A stretch of DNA of 64,000 nucleotides from Streptomyces caatingaensis (lineage in GTDB: Bacteria > Actinomycetota > Actinomycetes > Streptomycetales > Streptomycetaceae). Below are positions 51,658-60,055 of this stretch, piece by piece. Position 1 is the first letter of the stretch; every line of letters starts with the position of its first letter. The stretch lies in the NCBI RefSeq assembly GCF_001187435.1, contig NZ_LFXA01000007.1:276778-340777 (forward strand), given 5' to 3'. Under the pieces are notes generated by a model, which worked only from the letters and a program-made list of their open reading frames with translations, was not told the DNA's origin and ran no database searches. The translations under genes and the position numbers were made by a program.

Positions 51658-51676
51658 GTAACGCATGAGGCGTTAC
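51658..51676. promoter_or_regulatory. Palindromic operator 2 (7-5-7) over the CGNR promoter
   Basis: GTAACGC at 51658-51664 and GCGTTAC at 51670-51676 pair perfectly around ATGAG. The distance to operator 1 is 38 bp between equal positions. It overlaps the TACGAT -10 element (51674-51679) of the leaderless CGNR gene. Confidence 0.75.
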
Positions 51677-51686
51677 GATGGCGATC

Positions 51687-52259
51687 ATGGGTGACGACGA
51701 ACGCCTCGCCTTCCGCTTCGACTGCGGAGCGACCTGGCTCAACCTGCTCGCGACCAGCGGCCGCACCTTCGGCGCGCACCCGGTCGAACGCATCGCCACG
51801 CCCGAGCGCCTGGCCGAGTGGCTGGACCGCAGCGAACTGACGCCCGTCCGGCCGCCGGACGAGGACGACCTGCGGCAGGCCGTGGCCCTGCGCGAGACGC
51901 TGCGCGCCCTCGCCCTCGCCGTCGTCGAGGGCGCGCCGCCGCCGGCCCGCGCCGCCGCGGACATCGCCCGCTTCCTCGACGCGCAGCCCGACCCCGTCCG
52001 CCTCACCGCCGCCGGCCGGCTGCTGCGCGAACCGCCGCCCACCACGGGCGCCGCCCTGGCCCGCGTCGTCCGCCAGGCCGTCGACCACCTCACCGGCCCC
52101 GAACGGCAGGCGCTCGCCGTCTGCCCCGAACACGACTGCCGCGGCGTCTTCGCCAACCCCACCGGCCGACGCCGCTGGTGCCCCTCGCCGGCGTGCGCGA
52201 GCCGGGGCCGCGTCCGGGCCCTGCGGGAGCGGCGGCGGACGGGGACCGGACAGCGGTGA
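51687..52259 (+). CDS. CGNR zinc-finger transcriptional regulator
   Basis: 190 residues from ATG 51687; TACGAT seven bases before it and no ribosome site argue for a leaderless start rather than ATG 51678. The N-terminal ABATE-like domain has FRFDCGATWLNLLATSG and PDEDDLRQAVALRETLRAL. The C-terminal zinc ribbon is CPEHDCRGVFANPTGRRRWC with CPSPAC and RVRALRERRR. The name-giving CGNR is here CASR, an unusual variant that keeps the metal-binding Cys. Palindromes in its promoter suggest autoregulation and control of the divergent phosphotriesterase-like gene. Confidence 0.85.
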   Translation: MGDDERLAFRFDCGATWLNLLATSGRTFGAHPVERIATPERLAEWLDRSELTPVRPPDEDDLRQAVALRETLRALALAVVEGAPPPARAAADIARFLDAQPDPVRLTAAGRLLREPPPTTGAALARVVRQAVDHLTGPERQALAVCPEHDCRGVFANPTGRRRWCPSPACASRGRVRALRERRRTGTGQR

Positions 52260-52301
52260 GGGCGGGGCCCACGCTGTCTTCACCAAGGGTTGCCGGTGGC
52301 G

Positions 52302-53129
52302 TCATCCCCGCTTGTGGCCGCGGGCCCAGCGCATCCCCCACCCGTAGAGCCGGTCCAGGTCCGACTGGTAGCCGTACACGTACGTCGCCTCGCGCCGCAC
52401 CGTCAGGTGCCCGTGCCGGTTCTCGATGAGCGCCACGGCACACGAACGGGCCTGCGGCATGCGCTCGTTGAGCTCGACGGCGAACTGGTGGCCGTCCGGG
52501 AGGTAGAAGGTCAGGACGCTGTCGATCCGGCCGAAGACCGGGGTGCGGTCCACGTTGTAGACGAAGACCAGCATCCTGCGGAACTCGTCCCGCTTGTCCA
52601 GGTTGATGAAGAGGGTCTCGCCCGTCGGACCGCCGAACCGGCTGTCCCCGCTGAGGGAGATGTAGGGCGGACGGTAGAGATCCCCGTGGAAGTCGCCGAG
52701 CGGCTGGACGACGCCCTTGGTGCCGTCGGTCAGCTCGTAGAGACAGGCCAGGTCCAGATCGACGGAGACCACGGCCGGGCCGTGCATCTGCACCGACGAG
52801 CCCAGCGGGGAGAACAGGGTGCGCAGCAGCCCCGCCCGGCGGTCCCCGACCGGGCCGGTGTGCATGCTCCAGGTGAGGTTGACCCGCAGGGTGCCGCCGG
52901 TGGTCCCGTGGTTGGTGAGCCAGTCGGTGGGGTGGGCCTTGGAGAGGCGCTTGTGGTGCGGGGTGGCCCACTCGAAGCCGTGCCGGGCCTCCTCGCGGCG
53001 GAGCGCCCCGCCGCGCAGATAGGCCCACAGGCTGCCGTCGTCCACGGGCGTGCGCGGGGACGGCAGCCCGGCGGACGGGGTCGTACGGTCCTGCTCGGGG
53101 CGGCGGGACCGGTGCGGACGTCGGCGCAT
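52302..53129 (-). CDS. TerD-family (tellurium-resistance) protein
   Basis: 275 residues. TerD fold landmarks include RVNLTWSMHTG, VVSVDLDLACLYELTDG, YISLSGDSRFGGPTGETLFI and MLVFVYNVDR. The DLDLACLYELTDGTKG and SGDSRFG stretches correspond to calcium-binding sites of TerD. A basic N-terminal tail (MRRRPHRSRRPEQD) could contact DNA or membrane. ATG 53129 follows GGGAG nine bases upstream. TerD proteins occur in stress and phage/tellurite resistance operons; here it stands alone, convergent with the CGNR gene. Confidence 0.88.
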   Translation of the reverse strand: MRRRPHRSRRPEQDRTTPSAGLPSPRTPVDDGSLWAYLRGGALRREEARHGFEWATPHHKRLSKAHPTDWLTNHGTTGGTLRVNLTWSMHTGPVGDRRAGLLRTLFSPLGSSVQMHGPAVVSVDLDLACLYELTDGTKGVVQPLGDFHGDLYRPPYISLSGDSRFGGPTGETLFINLDKRDEFRRMLVFVYNVDRTPVFGRIDSVLTFYLPDGHQFAVELNERMPQARSCAVALIENRHGHLTVRREATYVYGYQSDLDRLYGWGMRWARGHKRG

Positions 53130-53220
53130 CCTGGCGTACTCCCTCTCGGCGGCGGGGCGGGCCGACGGACGGGCCCACCCCGCTCAACGGCGGAGGGCGG
53201 CCGGGGGTCATGGGCGCGGC

Positions 53221-53892
53221 TCAGCCTTTGAGCGCCTCCGCGGCCTTGTCCCGGTTCCCGCGCAGTTTCTCCAGGTACGCCGAGGCCTGCGGGCCCGGGC
53301 GCACGCCGCGGGCGAAGGCCGCCATGTTGCCCGCGCCGGCGTTGTAGCCGAGGGCGAGCAGCTCGTCGCGGGTGTAGCCGTCGGGCACCCGCCGCGGGAG
53401 CTGCCGGGAGAGGTCGTGCAGGTACCAGGCCGCCGCCCGGACGGCCAGCGCCGGATCGTCGGGGAGGTCGAACCAGCTCCTGTCGGCGAACGGGCGGCCG
53501 GACTTGGTCTCGTCGAAGGCGGCCCGGTGCATGTTGGCGATGCCGAACGCGGAGTCCGGCTTGATCTTCTGCCAGGAGCGCTCGAACCCCGGGTCGTGCG
53601 GCTTGTACGCCTCGTTGTAGAGGATCGCCATCACCAGGACCGGATCCACACCGGCCTCGCGGGCGTACCGCTTCACCTGCGGGGCGAAGCGGGCCGGGTC
53701 GTTGCCGGACGAGCCGTCGGCCGGCTTACCGGTCCTGCCCGGCGCGTGCGGCGTCGCGGTGCCGGAGGCCGCCGGCTTGTCCGCCGCGCCGCCCGTGCCG
53801 CCCGCGCCGCCGCCTCCGCACGCGGTGAGCGCGACGGCCGCCAGGGCGACCGCCGCGGCGAGCCGCGGGGCGGCCCTGCGCTGGTTCCTCAC
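53221..53892 (-). CDS. Lytic transglycosylase-like (SLT) lipoprotein
   Basis: 223 residues from GTG 53892, preceded by AGGAGG. The N-terminus is a lipoprotein signal ending LTAC. A Gly/Ala/Pro linker follows, then an SLT domain: VKRYAREAGVDPVLVMAILY with NEA (catalytic Glu), DSAFGIANMHRAAFDE, AAAWYLHDLSRQL and ALGYNAGAGNMAAFARG. It should cut peptidoglycan glycan strands from outside the membrane. It lies 78 bases after the second LCP gene on the same strand and may be cotranscribed, which fits wall assembly and remodelling. Confidence 0.85.
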   Translation of the reverse strand: MRNQRRAAPRLAAAVALAAVALTACGGGGAGGTGGAADKPAASGTATPHAPGRTGKPADGSSGNDPARFAPQVKRYAREAGVDPVLVMAILYNEAYKPHDPGFERSWQKIKPDSAFGIANMHRAAFDETKSGRPFADRSWFDLPDDPALAVRAAAWYLHDLSRQLPRRVPDGYTRDELLALGYNAGAGNMAAFARGVRPGPQASAYLEKLRGNRDKAAEALKG

Positions 53893-53969
53893 GTTCTTCC
53901 TCCTGACACCGACGCGCCTGACGCGCTCGACCGACGGTACACAGCGTGCCGTACGCGGCCGTCCCCGCG

Positions 53970-55346
53970 TCAGTCGACGCAGGGCACGCCGCCCGCCGTC
54001 ACCGGGGTGTCGGACGCGTCGGACGTGCCGCCCGTGCCGGATGCGGCCGGTGCGCCGGGGGAGGGCTGAGCGTCCTTCTTCCTCGTCGCCGGCGGCTTCG
54101 CGCCGGCGGACGTCGAGGGCTCCGGGGACGGGGAGGCGCCACCGGTCAGTTCCGCCACCGTGCGCCGGATCCGCTCCGGATCGACGAGGTTCACCGACTC
54201 GCCGCCGCGCGTCGCGAACCCGCTGACGGGCAGCGTGTGGAACTCCACGTGGCCCGAGGTGAGATCGGGCGCCCGCCGGGCGAAGTCGAGGACGTCCCAG
54301 GAACTGTCCAGGACGAGGTCCTTCTTCACGACGTCGAACAGCTCCCGCAGCTTGCCCAGGTCGTCGAAGACGCCCCGCGACTTCAGCCGGTGCGTCACCG
54401 ACGCGAGGAACGCCTGCTGACGGCGGGTCCGGTCCAGGTCGCCGCCGTCCAGGCCGTGCCGCTGCCGTACGAACGCGAGCGCCTGCTTCGGGTCCAGCTT
54501 CTGCGGGCCGGCCGGGAAGTCCGCCCCCGAGTACCGGTCGCGCACCGGGTGCCTGAGGCAGACCTCGACCGGCTGGAGCACCTTGGCGATGTCGTAGAAG
54601 CCGAGCAGGTTGACCTCGGCGAAGTGGTCGACCGGCACGCCCAGGAAGCGCTGCACGGTCGTCAGCGTCGCCTCCCGTCCCGCCTCCCGGCTGCGGTGCT
54701 CCAGCTCCGGGCCCTTCACGCCCTCGGCCGAGAGGGCGTCGTGGGCCTTGGTGTAGCCGAAGGAGTACGCCTCCTTGATCTTGTGATGGCCCTGCGAGGT
54801 GCCGTCGCCGTAGAGGGTCTCGACGTAGTCGTCCCGGGGCACGGAGAAGGCGGTGACCTTGCCGCCGCCGGCCGGGATGTGCATGAGGATCAGCGTGTTG
54901 GTGTTGTAGTAGCCGATCTCGCTGGAACCGGCGTGCAGTTGGTCCTGGACGAACTCCTTCGGCAGGTCGTTCCCGTCCATGTCCTTGCGCGAATCCAGGC
55001 CGATCAGCAGCAGGTTGACCGAGCTGTCCAGATGCCGGGGCGCGTGCCGGCGCGCCGCGTCGAGCGCGTCGGAGGTGGTGAGGCCGTCGGTGACGGTGCG
55101 GTAGGCCGCCCACGTGGCGCCCGAGGCGATCAGCACGACGGCCGACGCGGCCCACACGGCCGAGCGCAGCGCCCGGACCGGCAGGGGCGCGCGCTGCCGC
55201 CGTCGGCGGTGCCGGCGGTGACGCGCGCGACCGGGGCGCCCGGCGCGACGGGGCTCAGGGGATGCAGCGGATCCAACGGGCTCACCGGCGGACCCCGGGG
55301 GCTCAAGGGGCTCAAGGGACTCGGGGGACTCGCGGGACTCAGTCAC
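53970..55346 (-). CDS. LytR-CpsA-Psr (LCP) family protein without LytR_C domain
   Basis: 458 residues from GTG 55346 (GAAGGA upstream). A cytoplasmic tail with ESPESLEPLEPPG-like repeats and an Arg-rich block precedes one helix (SAVWAASAVVLIASGATW). The LCP motifs NLLLIGLDSRKDMD, TLILMHIP, FSVPRDDYV and FAEVNLLGFYDIAK match the gene at 41447 very closely. A Pro/Ser/Ala-rich stretch stands where the other protein has LytR_C, but both end in similar tails: GGVPCVD here, GGITCVD there. It would attach a glycopolymer to peptidoglycan. Its start overlaps the upstream membrane protein gene by eight bases. Confidence 0.9.
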   Translation of the reverse strand: MTESRESPESLEPLEPPGSAGEPVGSAASPEPRRAGRPGRARHRRHRRRRQRAPLPVRALRSAVWAASAVVLIASGATWAAYRTVTDGLTTSDALDAARRHAPRHLDSSVNLLLIGLDSRKDMDGNDLPKEFVQDQLHAGSSEIGYYNTNTLILMHIPAGGGKVTAFSVPRDDYVETLYGDGTSQGHHKIKEAYSFGYTKAHDALSAEGVKGPELEHRSREAGREATLTTVQRFLGVPVDHFAEVNLLGFYDIAKVLQPVEVCLRHPVRDRYSGADFPAGPQKLDPKQALAFVRQRHGLDGGDLDRTRRQQAFLASVTHRLKSRGVFDDLGKLRELFDVVKKDLVLDSSWDVLDFARRAPDLTSGHVEFHTLPVSGFATRGGESVNLVDPERIRRTVAELTGGASPSPEPSTSAGAKPPATRKKDAQPSPGAPAASGTGGTSDASDTPVTAGGVPCVD

Positions 55347-55884
55347 GGAGGTCCTTCCCGCCGGTGCGCCGTGCCCCGCGGACGCCGGGTGGGCAGACTT
55401 CGCCCGAGGCGCCGGCCTCGTACGTGCCCGAGGCGCCCGCCCCGCGCATCGACCGGGCGCCCGCCCGCCGCCCCGCCAGGGCGCGGGCGACGGCACGGGC
55501 GGCGAGCACGGCCAGCACCGCACCCTCCGCCGCCGCCATCGCGGGGAAGCCGTCCAGCGCCCAGCGCACCGCCTCCGCCGCCGGCGGGCCGTCGCCCGGC
55601 GGAGGTGAGACGGCCACCGTCGCCGCGGCCACCACCAGGGGCGGCGCCGGGACCACCCAGCCGAGCCCGCCGCGCGCCGCCGCGAGGGCGGTCGCCCACA
55701 CCGCCCCGGCCACCGCGCCCACCGCGATGCCCCAGCCGGGACCGGCACCCCGCGCGGCGTCCGCGCCCGCGCCGAGCGCGGCCGGGAGCAGGAGCGCCGC
55801 GGCGGTGGAACCACCCCCGGCGAGGCGGGCGCGGGACGCGGGGATGCGGGACGCCGCGGGAGCGGTTGCCCGGTGTTCAGCCAT
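55339..55884 (-). CDS. Four-helix membrane protein (DUF6542-like)
   Basis: 181 residues from ATG 55884. Four hydrophobic segments: STAAALLLPAALGAGADA, GIAVGAVAGAVWATALAAA, PAPPLVVAAATVAVS and AAAEGAVLAVLAARAVARAL, then a Gly/Ala/Arg-rich tail. Size and plan resemble the DUF6542 family of actinomycetes. It overlaps the LCP start by eight bases (GTGACTGA), so the two are translated together and the protein is probably a partner of the LCP enzyme. Start codon choice is moderate, as the ribosome site is weak. Confidence 0.65.
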   Translation of the reverse strand: MAEHRATAPAASRIPASRARLAGGGSTAAALLLPAALGAGADAARGAGPGWGIAVGAVAGAVWATALAAARGGLGWVVPAPPLVVAAATVAVSPPPGDGPPAAEAVRWALDGFPAMAAAEGAVLAVLAARAVARALAGRRAGARSMRGAGASGTYEAGASGEVCPPGVRGARRTGGKDLRD

Positions 55885-56036
55885 GACTGCGTGCCTTCGG
55901 TCGTCGTACGGTCCTCTGGTCCGTTTGACGGCCCGGACGCCCTTTTGGTTGCACGATTGCGCAACTTTGAAAAGCCGTGCGGCTCCGACGCACGGCCGAC
56001 GGACGGCGTCCCGGCGGCCCATGGCATGCTGAACGG

Positions 56037-56774
56037 GTGAACGGACCCGTGATCGACGTGACTTTCGCCCCCGAGCTGCAGATCTTCCTGCCCTCCGAAC
56101 GGCGGGCCGGGCGGCTGGCCGTCCGGACCGACGGATCGTCATCCCTCGGACACGTGGTGGAGTCGCTCGGCATCCCGCTCACCGAGGCCGGCCGGCTGCT
56201 GGTCGACGGCCGTGAGGTGCCGGCGGCCCACGTCCCGGCCGAGGGCGAGGCCGTCGAGGTGTGCGCCGTCGAGCGGCCGCAGACCGTGCCCGGGGCGCCC
56301 CTGCGGTTCCTGCTCGACGTCCACCTCGGGACGCTGGCGCGCCGGCTGCGCCTGCTCGGCGTCGACGCCGCGTACGAGAGCGAGGACATCGGGGATCCGG
56401 CCCTCGCCGCCCGCTCCGCAGCTGAACGCCGCGTGATGCTCTCCCGCGACCGCGGCCTGCTGCGCCGCCGCGAGCTGTGGGCCGGCGCCTTCGTCTACAG
56501 CGACAAGCCCGACGAGCAACTGCGCGACGTCCTGGGCCGGTTCGCACCCGTCCTCGCCCCGTGGACGCGCTGCACCGCCTGCAACGGGGAGCTCCGCGAC
56601 GCCGACAAGGACACGGTGGGCGACCTGCTGGAGCACGGCACCCGCAGCACGTACGACGTCTTCGCCCAGTGCGCGTCCTGCGACCGCGTCTACTGGCGCG
56701 GCGCCCACCACGCCCGCCTGGAGGCCATCGTCCAGGACGCCCTGCGGGAGTTCGGCGGCGTCACGGCAGGGTGA
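56037..56774 (+). CDS. Mut7-C RNase-like protein with ubiquitin-like N-terminal domain
   Basis: 245 residues from GTG 56037. The N-terminal ~80 residues form a ThiS/MoaD-like fold ([37 protein letters not shown]). The C-terminal part is the Mut7-C domain: [32 protein letters not shown] and a zinc ribbon CTACNGEL with CASCDRVYW. The Asp residues (DVHLG, SRDRGLL) fit a PIN-like nuclease site. CATGCT six bases before the GTG suggests leaderless transcription. Its last 14 bases overlap the convergent aminopeptidase gene. Confidence 0.83.
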   Translation: MNGPVIDVTFAPELQIFLPSERRAGRLAVRTDGSSSLGHVVESLGIPLTEAGRLLVDGREVPAAHVPAEGEAVEVCAVERPQTVPGAPLRFLLDVHLGTLARRLRLLGVDAAYESEDIGDPALAARSAAERRVMLSRDRGLLRRRELWAGAFVYSDKPDEQLRDVLGRFAPVLAPWTRCTACNGELRDADKDTVGDLLEHGTRSTYDVFAQCASCDRVYWRGAHHARLEAIVQDALREFGGVTAG

Positions 56775-57528
56775 GGATCCTGGGCCCGTCCTCCGTGACC
56801 GCCACGGTGTGCTCGATGTGCGCGGCCCGGCTGCCGTCGGCGGTGCGCAGCGTCCAGCCGTCGGCGTCGGTGCGGTAGTCGTCGCTGCCGCCGGCCATCA
56901 GCATCGGCTCGATGGCGAGCACCAGCCCGTGGCGCAGCGGGAAACCGCGGCCCGGGCGGCCGCGGTTGGGGACGTGCGGGTCCTCGTGCATGGTGCGGCC
57001 GATGCCGTGGCCGCCGAAGTCGGCCGGCATGCCGCAGCGCGCCGCCGCCGCGACCGAGCCGATGGCGTGCGAGACGTCCCCCATGCGGTGGCCGGCGCGG
57101 GCGGCGGCGATGCCGGCGTCCAGCGCCCGCCGCGTGGCGTCCACCAGGGCGACGTCGGCCGGGCGCGGGGTGCCGACGATGAAGCTGATCGCCGCGTCGC
57201 CCGTCCAGCCGTCCAGCCGCGCGCCGCAGTCGACGCTGACGAGGTCGCCGTCGCGCAGCCGGTAATCGCCGGGTATGCCGTGCACGACCGCGTCGTTGAC
57301 CGAGGCGCAGATGACGCCGGGGAACGGGGAGGGGGCGAAGGACGGGCGGTAGCCGAGGAACGGTGAGGTGGCCCCCGCCTCGTCCAGCACCCCGCGCGCC
57401 ACCTCGTCCAACTCCCGCAGGCGCACGCCGACTTCGGCCGCCTTCCGTGTCGCCGCGAGCGCGCGGGCCACGACACGGCCCGCCTCGCGCATCGCGTCCA
57501 GCTCCCCGTCCGTCTTGATCTCCACCAT
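56761..57528 (-). CDS. map: Methionine aminopeptidase, type I
   Basis: 255 residues from ATG 57528. It removes the first Met from nascent proteins. The metal ligands appear as [15 protein letters not shown] (two Asp), [11 protein letters not shown] (His), AIEPML (Glu) and HIEHTVAV (Glu), all present. [17 protein letters not shown] is the substrate pocket strand. There is no N-terminal zinc or SH3 extension. It is divergent from an XRE regulator with a palindrome between, unlike the housekeeping copy that usually lies near rpl/adk genes, so it may be a regulated paralogue. Confidence 0.93.
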   Translation of the reverse strand: MVEIKTDGELDAMREAGRVVARALAATRKAAEVGVRLRELDEVARGVLDEAGATSPFLGYRPSFAPSPFPGVICASVNDAVVHGIPGDYRLRDGDLVSVDCGARLDGWTGDAAISFIVGTPRPADVALVDATRRALDAGIAAARAGHRMGDVSHAIGSVAAAARCGMPADFGGHGIGRTMHEDPHVPNRGRPGRGFPLRHGLVLAIEPMLMAGGSDDYRTDADGWTLRTADGSRAAHIEHTVAVTEDGPRILTLP

Positions 57529-57572
57529 GTGCTGACGCTCCCCTCGCCGGGCCCTCCGCGGGGCCAATTCTT

Positions 57573-57582
57573 ATACCGGTAT
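57573..57582. promoter_or_regulatory. Palindrome between XRE regulator and methionine aminopeptidase
   Basis: ATACCGGTAT is a perfect 10-bp palindrome followed at once by TAGTAT, which repeats a half site. The AT-rich patch (57569-57590) lies between divergent genes, 35 bases before the regulator's start. Likely the XRE protein's operator. Confidence 0.55.
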
Positions 57583-57603
57583 TAGTATCACGGTCCGGCG
57601 GGC

Positions 57604-57609
57604 TAGGAT
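57604..57609 (+). promoter_or_regulatory. -10 element of leaderless XRE gene
   Basis: TAGGAT at 57604-57609 lies seven bases before ATG 57617 with no ribosome site between. It is next to the palindrome at 57573-57582, so a bound regulator would block this promoter. Confidence 0.55.
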
Positions 57610-57616
57610 GGCGGGC

Positions 57617-57892
57617 ATGGTGAGGACCCCTCTGACCCCCTGGGAGCGGCAGCGCGGCGAGCTCTTCGGCGCCCTGATCCGCCGGGCCCGCGGAGACCGC
57701 AGCATGGTGGAGGTCGCCGCCGCGGCCGGCGTCTCCGCCGAGACCCTCCGCAAGATCGAAACCGGCCGGGCCCCGACCCCGGCCTTCTTCACCGTGGCGG
57801 CCCTCGCCGCCGCGCTGGGCCTCTCCCTGGACGAGCTGGCCGCGACCTGCGCCTCGGAGGCGGACTCCTGGCAGGAGCCGCTGACGGCCTGA
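57617..57892 (+). CDS. XRE-family helix-turn-helix regulator
   Basis: 91 residues. The helix-turn-helix is LGALIRRARGDRSMVEV-like: ALIRRARGDRSMVEVAAAAG, then VSAETLRKIETGRAPTP, then FFTVAALAAALGLSLDELAA, the usual XRE three-part pattern. No effector domain. ATG 57617 is chosen over GTG/ATG at 57608 because the TAGGAT box lies there. Divergent from the methionine aminopeptidase, which it probably represses together with itself. Confidence 0.87.
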   Translation: MVRTPLTPWERQRGELFGALIRRARGDRSMVEVAAAAGVSAETLRKIETGRAPTPAFFTVAALAAALGLSLDELAATCASEADSWQEPLTA

Positions 57893-58110
57893 GCCGCGCG
57901 TGGCCTCGGGCGGCGGCTCGCCGTGACCGGTCCGGCGGTCAACCCGCCGCTGTCCTCGGCGAGTTGGCGCCCCTGGGGCGGGTGCGGTGACGGGGGAGTG
58001 GCCCGCGAGCGCCGGACGCCGGCCCGGTGGCCGGGGCGTACGGGGGCCGGGCGGCGGCCTGGAGCGGACGCCGGCCCGGGGCCGGCGCTCGGCCTCGGCC
58101 CCGCGAGCCG

Positions 58111-58734
58111 TCAGCCCTCGCCCGCCGGCGCCCCGCCCTCGGCGGCGGGCGCCTCCGCGGCCTCCTCCGCTTCCTCCTCCTCCGGCAGCGCCTCCGCCTG
58201 GGCGGTGACGACCTGGAGGACGGCCGCGTCGTCCTCGACGGCCAGGGACACCCCGCGCGGCAGCTCGATGTCCCCCGCCCGTACGGTGTGCCCGGCCTCC
58301 AGGCCCTCGATCGACACGGTGAAGCCCTCCGGGATGTGCGTGGCCTCCGCCTCGACGGGCAGCGCGTTGAGGATGTACTCCAGCAGGTTCCCGCCCGGGG
58401 CGAGCGTGCCCTCCGTGTGCACCGGCACCTCGACGGTGACCTTCTCGCCCCGCTTCACCGCCAGGAAGTCCGCGTGCACGAGGAAGCCCTTGAGCGGATC
58501 GCGCTGCACCTCCTTGGGAATGGCCAGCTCGCCCTTGCCGTCGATGTCCATCCGCAACAGCACGTTGGGCGTCTTGAGGGCCATCATCAGCGCGTGGCCG
58601 TCGACGACGATGTGCTTGGGCTCGGCCCCATGGCCGTAGATGACCCCGGGCACCTTGTTCTCCCGGCGGATGCGGCGGGCGGCCCCCTTGCCGAACTCGG
58701 TGCGCGACTCGGCGGTCAGCTTGACCTCGGCCAT
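58111..58734 (-). CDS. rplY: Ribosomal protein L25 (general stress, Ctc type)
   Basis: 207 residues. The 5S-rRNA-binding domain reads VKLTAESRTEFGKGAARRIR, NKVPGVIYGHGAEPKHI and VQRDPLKGFLVHADFLAV, and is followed by the TL5/Ctc C-terminal beta domain (VEVPVHTEGTLAPGG, LEYILNALPVEAEATHIPEG). An acidic tail (EEEEAEEAAEAPAAEGG) ends it. It binds 5S rRNA in the large subunit. GAGGAG precedes ATG 58734. In many actinomycetes it neighbours pth; here it is followed by no such gene in the window. Confidence 0.95.
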   Translation of the reverse strand: MAEVKLTAESRTEFGKGAARRIRRENKVPGVIYGHGAEPKHIVVDGHALMMALKTPNVLLRMDIDGKGELAIPKEVQRDPLKGFLVHADFLAVKRGEKVTVEVPVHTEGTLAPGGNLLEYILNALPVEAEATHIPEGFTVSIEGLEAGHTVRAGDIELPRGVSLAVEDDAAVLQVVTAQAEALPEEEEAEEAAEAPAAEGGAPAGEG

Positions 58735-58798
58735 GACTGCTCTCCTCGAATGTCCTGTGGTCGTCAGGCCACAGGTATCCACTCGGGGAGGCGGCCGA

Positions 58799-60025
58799 TC
58801 AGCGCCCTGCTCCGGGTGGAGCAACGGCCCCGCCGGGCCGCCCGGCGTCCCCGGCCGCCCCCGCCATCCGCCGCACCGCCTCCGCGAGCACCTCCGGCGA
58901 GGTCGCCAGCGTCAGCCGGACGTGTCCGGCCCCGCCCGTCCCGAACGCCGCCCCGGGAGCCAGGGCCACCCGCCCGCGCTCCAGGAACACCGCGGCCGGA
59001 TCGTCGCCCGGCCCGGCCTCCCGGCAGTCCAGCCACGCCAGGTACGTCCCCTCCGGCGGCCGGTGACGGACCCGCGGGAGGTGGCGGGCCAGCAGGTCCG
59101 CGAGCAGCCGCCGGTTCGCGTCGAGGCCGGTGAGCACCTCGTCGAGCCAGCCCCCGCCCTCCCGCAGGGCGGCCGTGTGCGCGATCACCCCGAAGTGGCT
59201 CGGGCCGTGGCTCACCTCCGCCGGCAGCCGGGCCAGGTCGCCGGCCGCCGCGGGGCCGGCGACGGCCAGGGCCGCCTTGACCCCCGCCAGGTTCCAGCCC
59301 TTGGACGCGGACAGCAGCGCGAAGGCGTCCTCCGCGCCCGGCACCGACAGATACGGCACGAACGCGGCCCCCGGCAGCACCAGCGGCGCATGCACCTCGT
59401 CCGCCACCACCCGCACCCCGTACCGCCGGGCCAGCGCCGCCACCGCCGTCAGCTCCGCGTACGTGTGCACCGCCCCCGTCGGATTCTGCGGGCTGCACAG
59501 CAGATGCGCCGCCCGCCGCCCGCCGCCCGCGGCCCGGCCGTACGCCGCCTCCAGCACACCGAGGTCCAGCCGCCCGTCCGCGCCGAGCGGAGCCTCCACG
59601 ACGCGGCGGCGGTTGTTCCGCACGAAGGCGTAGAACGGCGGGTACACGGGCGAGTTGACGACCACCGCGTCCCCGTCCCCCGTCACCAGCCGCAGCAGCT
59701 CGGCCGCGCCCGTCATCACGTCCGCCACCACCGCCGTGCGCTCCACGGCGACGCCGTCCCAACTCCAGCGCCGCCGCGCGAAGTCCGCCATGGCCTCGGC
59801 GTACCCGGCGCCCGTCGCGTACCCCGCGTCCCCGAGCGCCACCGCCTCCGTCAGCGCCCGCACGACCGGTTCCGCGAGCGGCACGTCCATCTCCGCCACC
59901 CACAACGGCAGGACGTCCGGCGGGTGGACGCGCCACTTCGCGCTCGTACGGAGCCGCAGCTCGGCGAGCGACAGCCGGCACAACGGGTCGGTCCGCGCGT
60001 TCTGCTCGTACGGCATACGGGCCAT
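58799..60025 (-). CDS. MalY/PatB-type PLP aminotransferase or beta C-S lyase
   Basis: 408 residues. PLP-fold landmarks: [15 protein letters not shown] at the N-terminus, [51 protein letters not shown] (Asp), and [15 protein letters not shown] with the Schiff-base Lys. These are typical of cystathionine beta-lyase (PatB/MalY) members of class I/II aminotransferases. The likely reaction is C-S cleavage or transamination; the substrate is not certain. ATG 60025 and 60016 are both possible. It lies close behind 6-phosphogluconate dehydrogenase on the same strand (30 bases). Confidence 0.87.
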   Translation of the reverse strand: MARMPYEQNARTDPLCRLSLAELRLRTSAKWRVHPPDVLPLWVAEMDVPLAEPVVRALTEAVALGDAGYATGAGYAEAMADFARRRWSWDGVAVERTAVVADVMTGAAELLRLVTGDGDAVVVNSPVYPPFYAFVRNNRRRVVEAPLGADGRLDLGVLEAAYGRAAGGGRRAAHLLCSPQNPTGAVHTYAELTAVAALARRYGVRVVADEVHAPLVLPGAAFVPYLSVPGAEDAFALLSASKGWNLAGVKAALAVAGPAAAGDLARLPAEVSHGPSHFGVIAHTAALREGGGWLDEVLTGLDANRRLLADLLARHLPRVRHRPPEGTYLAWLDCREAGPGDDPAAVFLERGRVALAPGAAFGTGGAGHVRLTLATSPEVLAEAVRRMAGAAGDAGRPGGAVAPPGAGR

Positions 60026-60055
60026 TGTGCGCCGCGCGGACCGGAGTTGGAGAGG

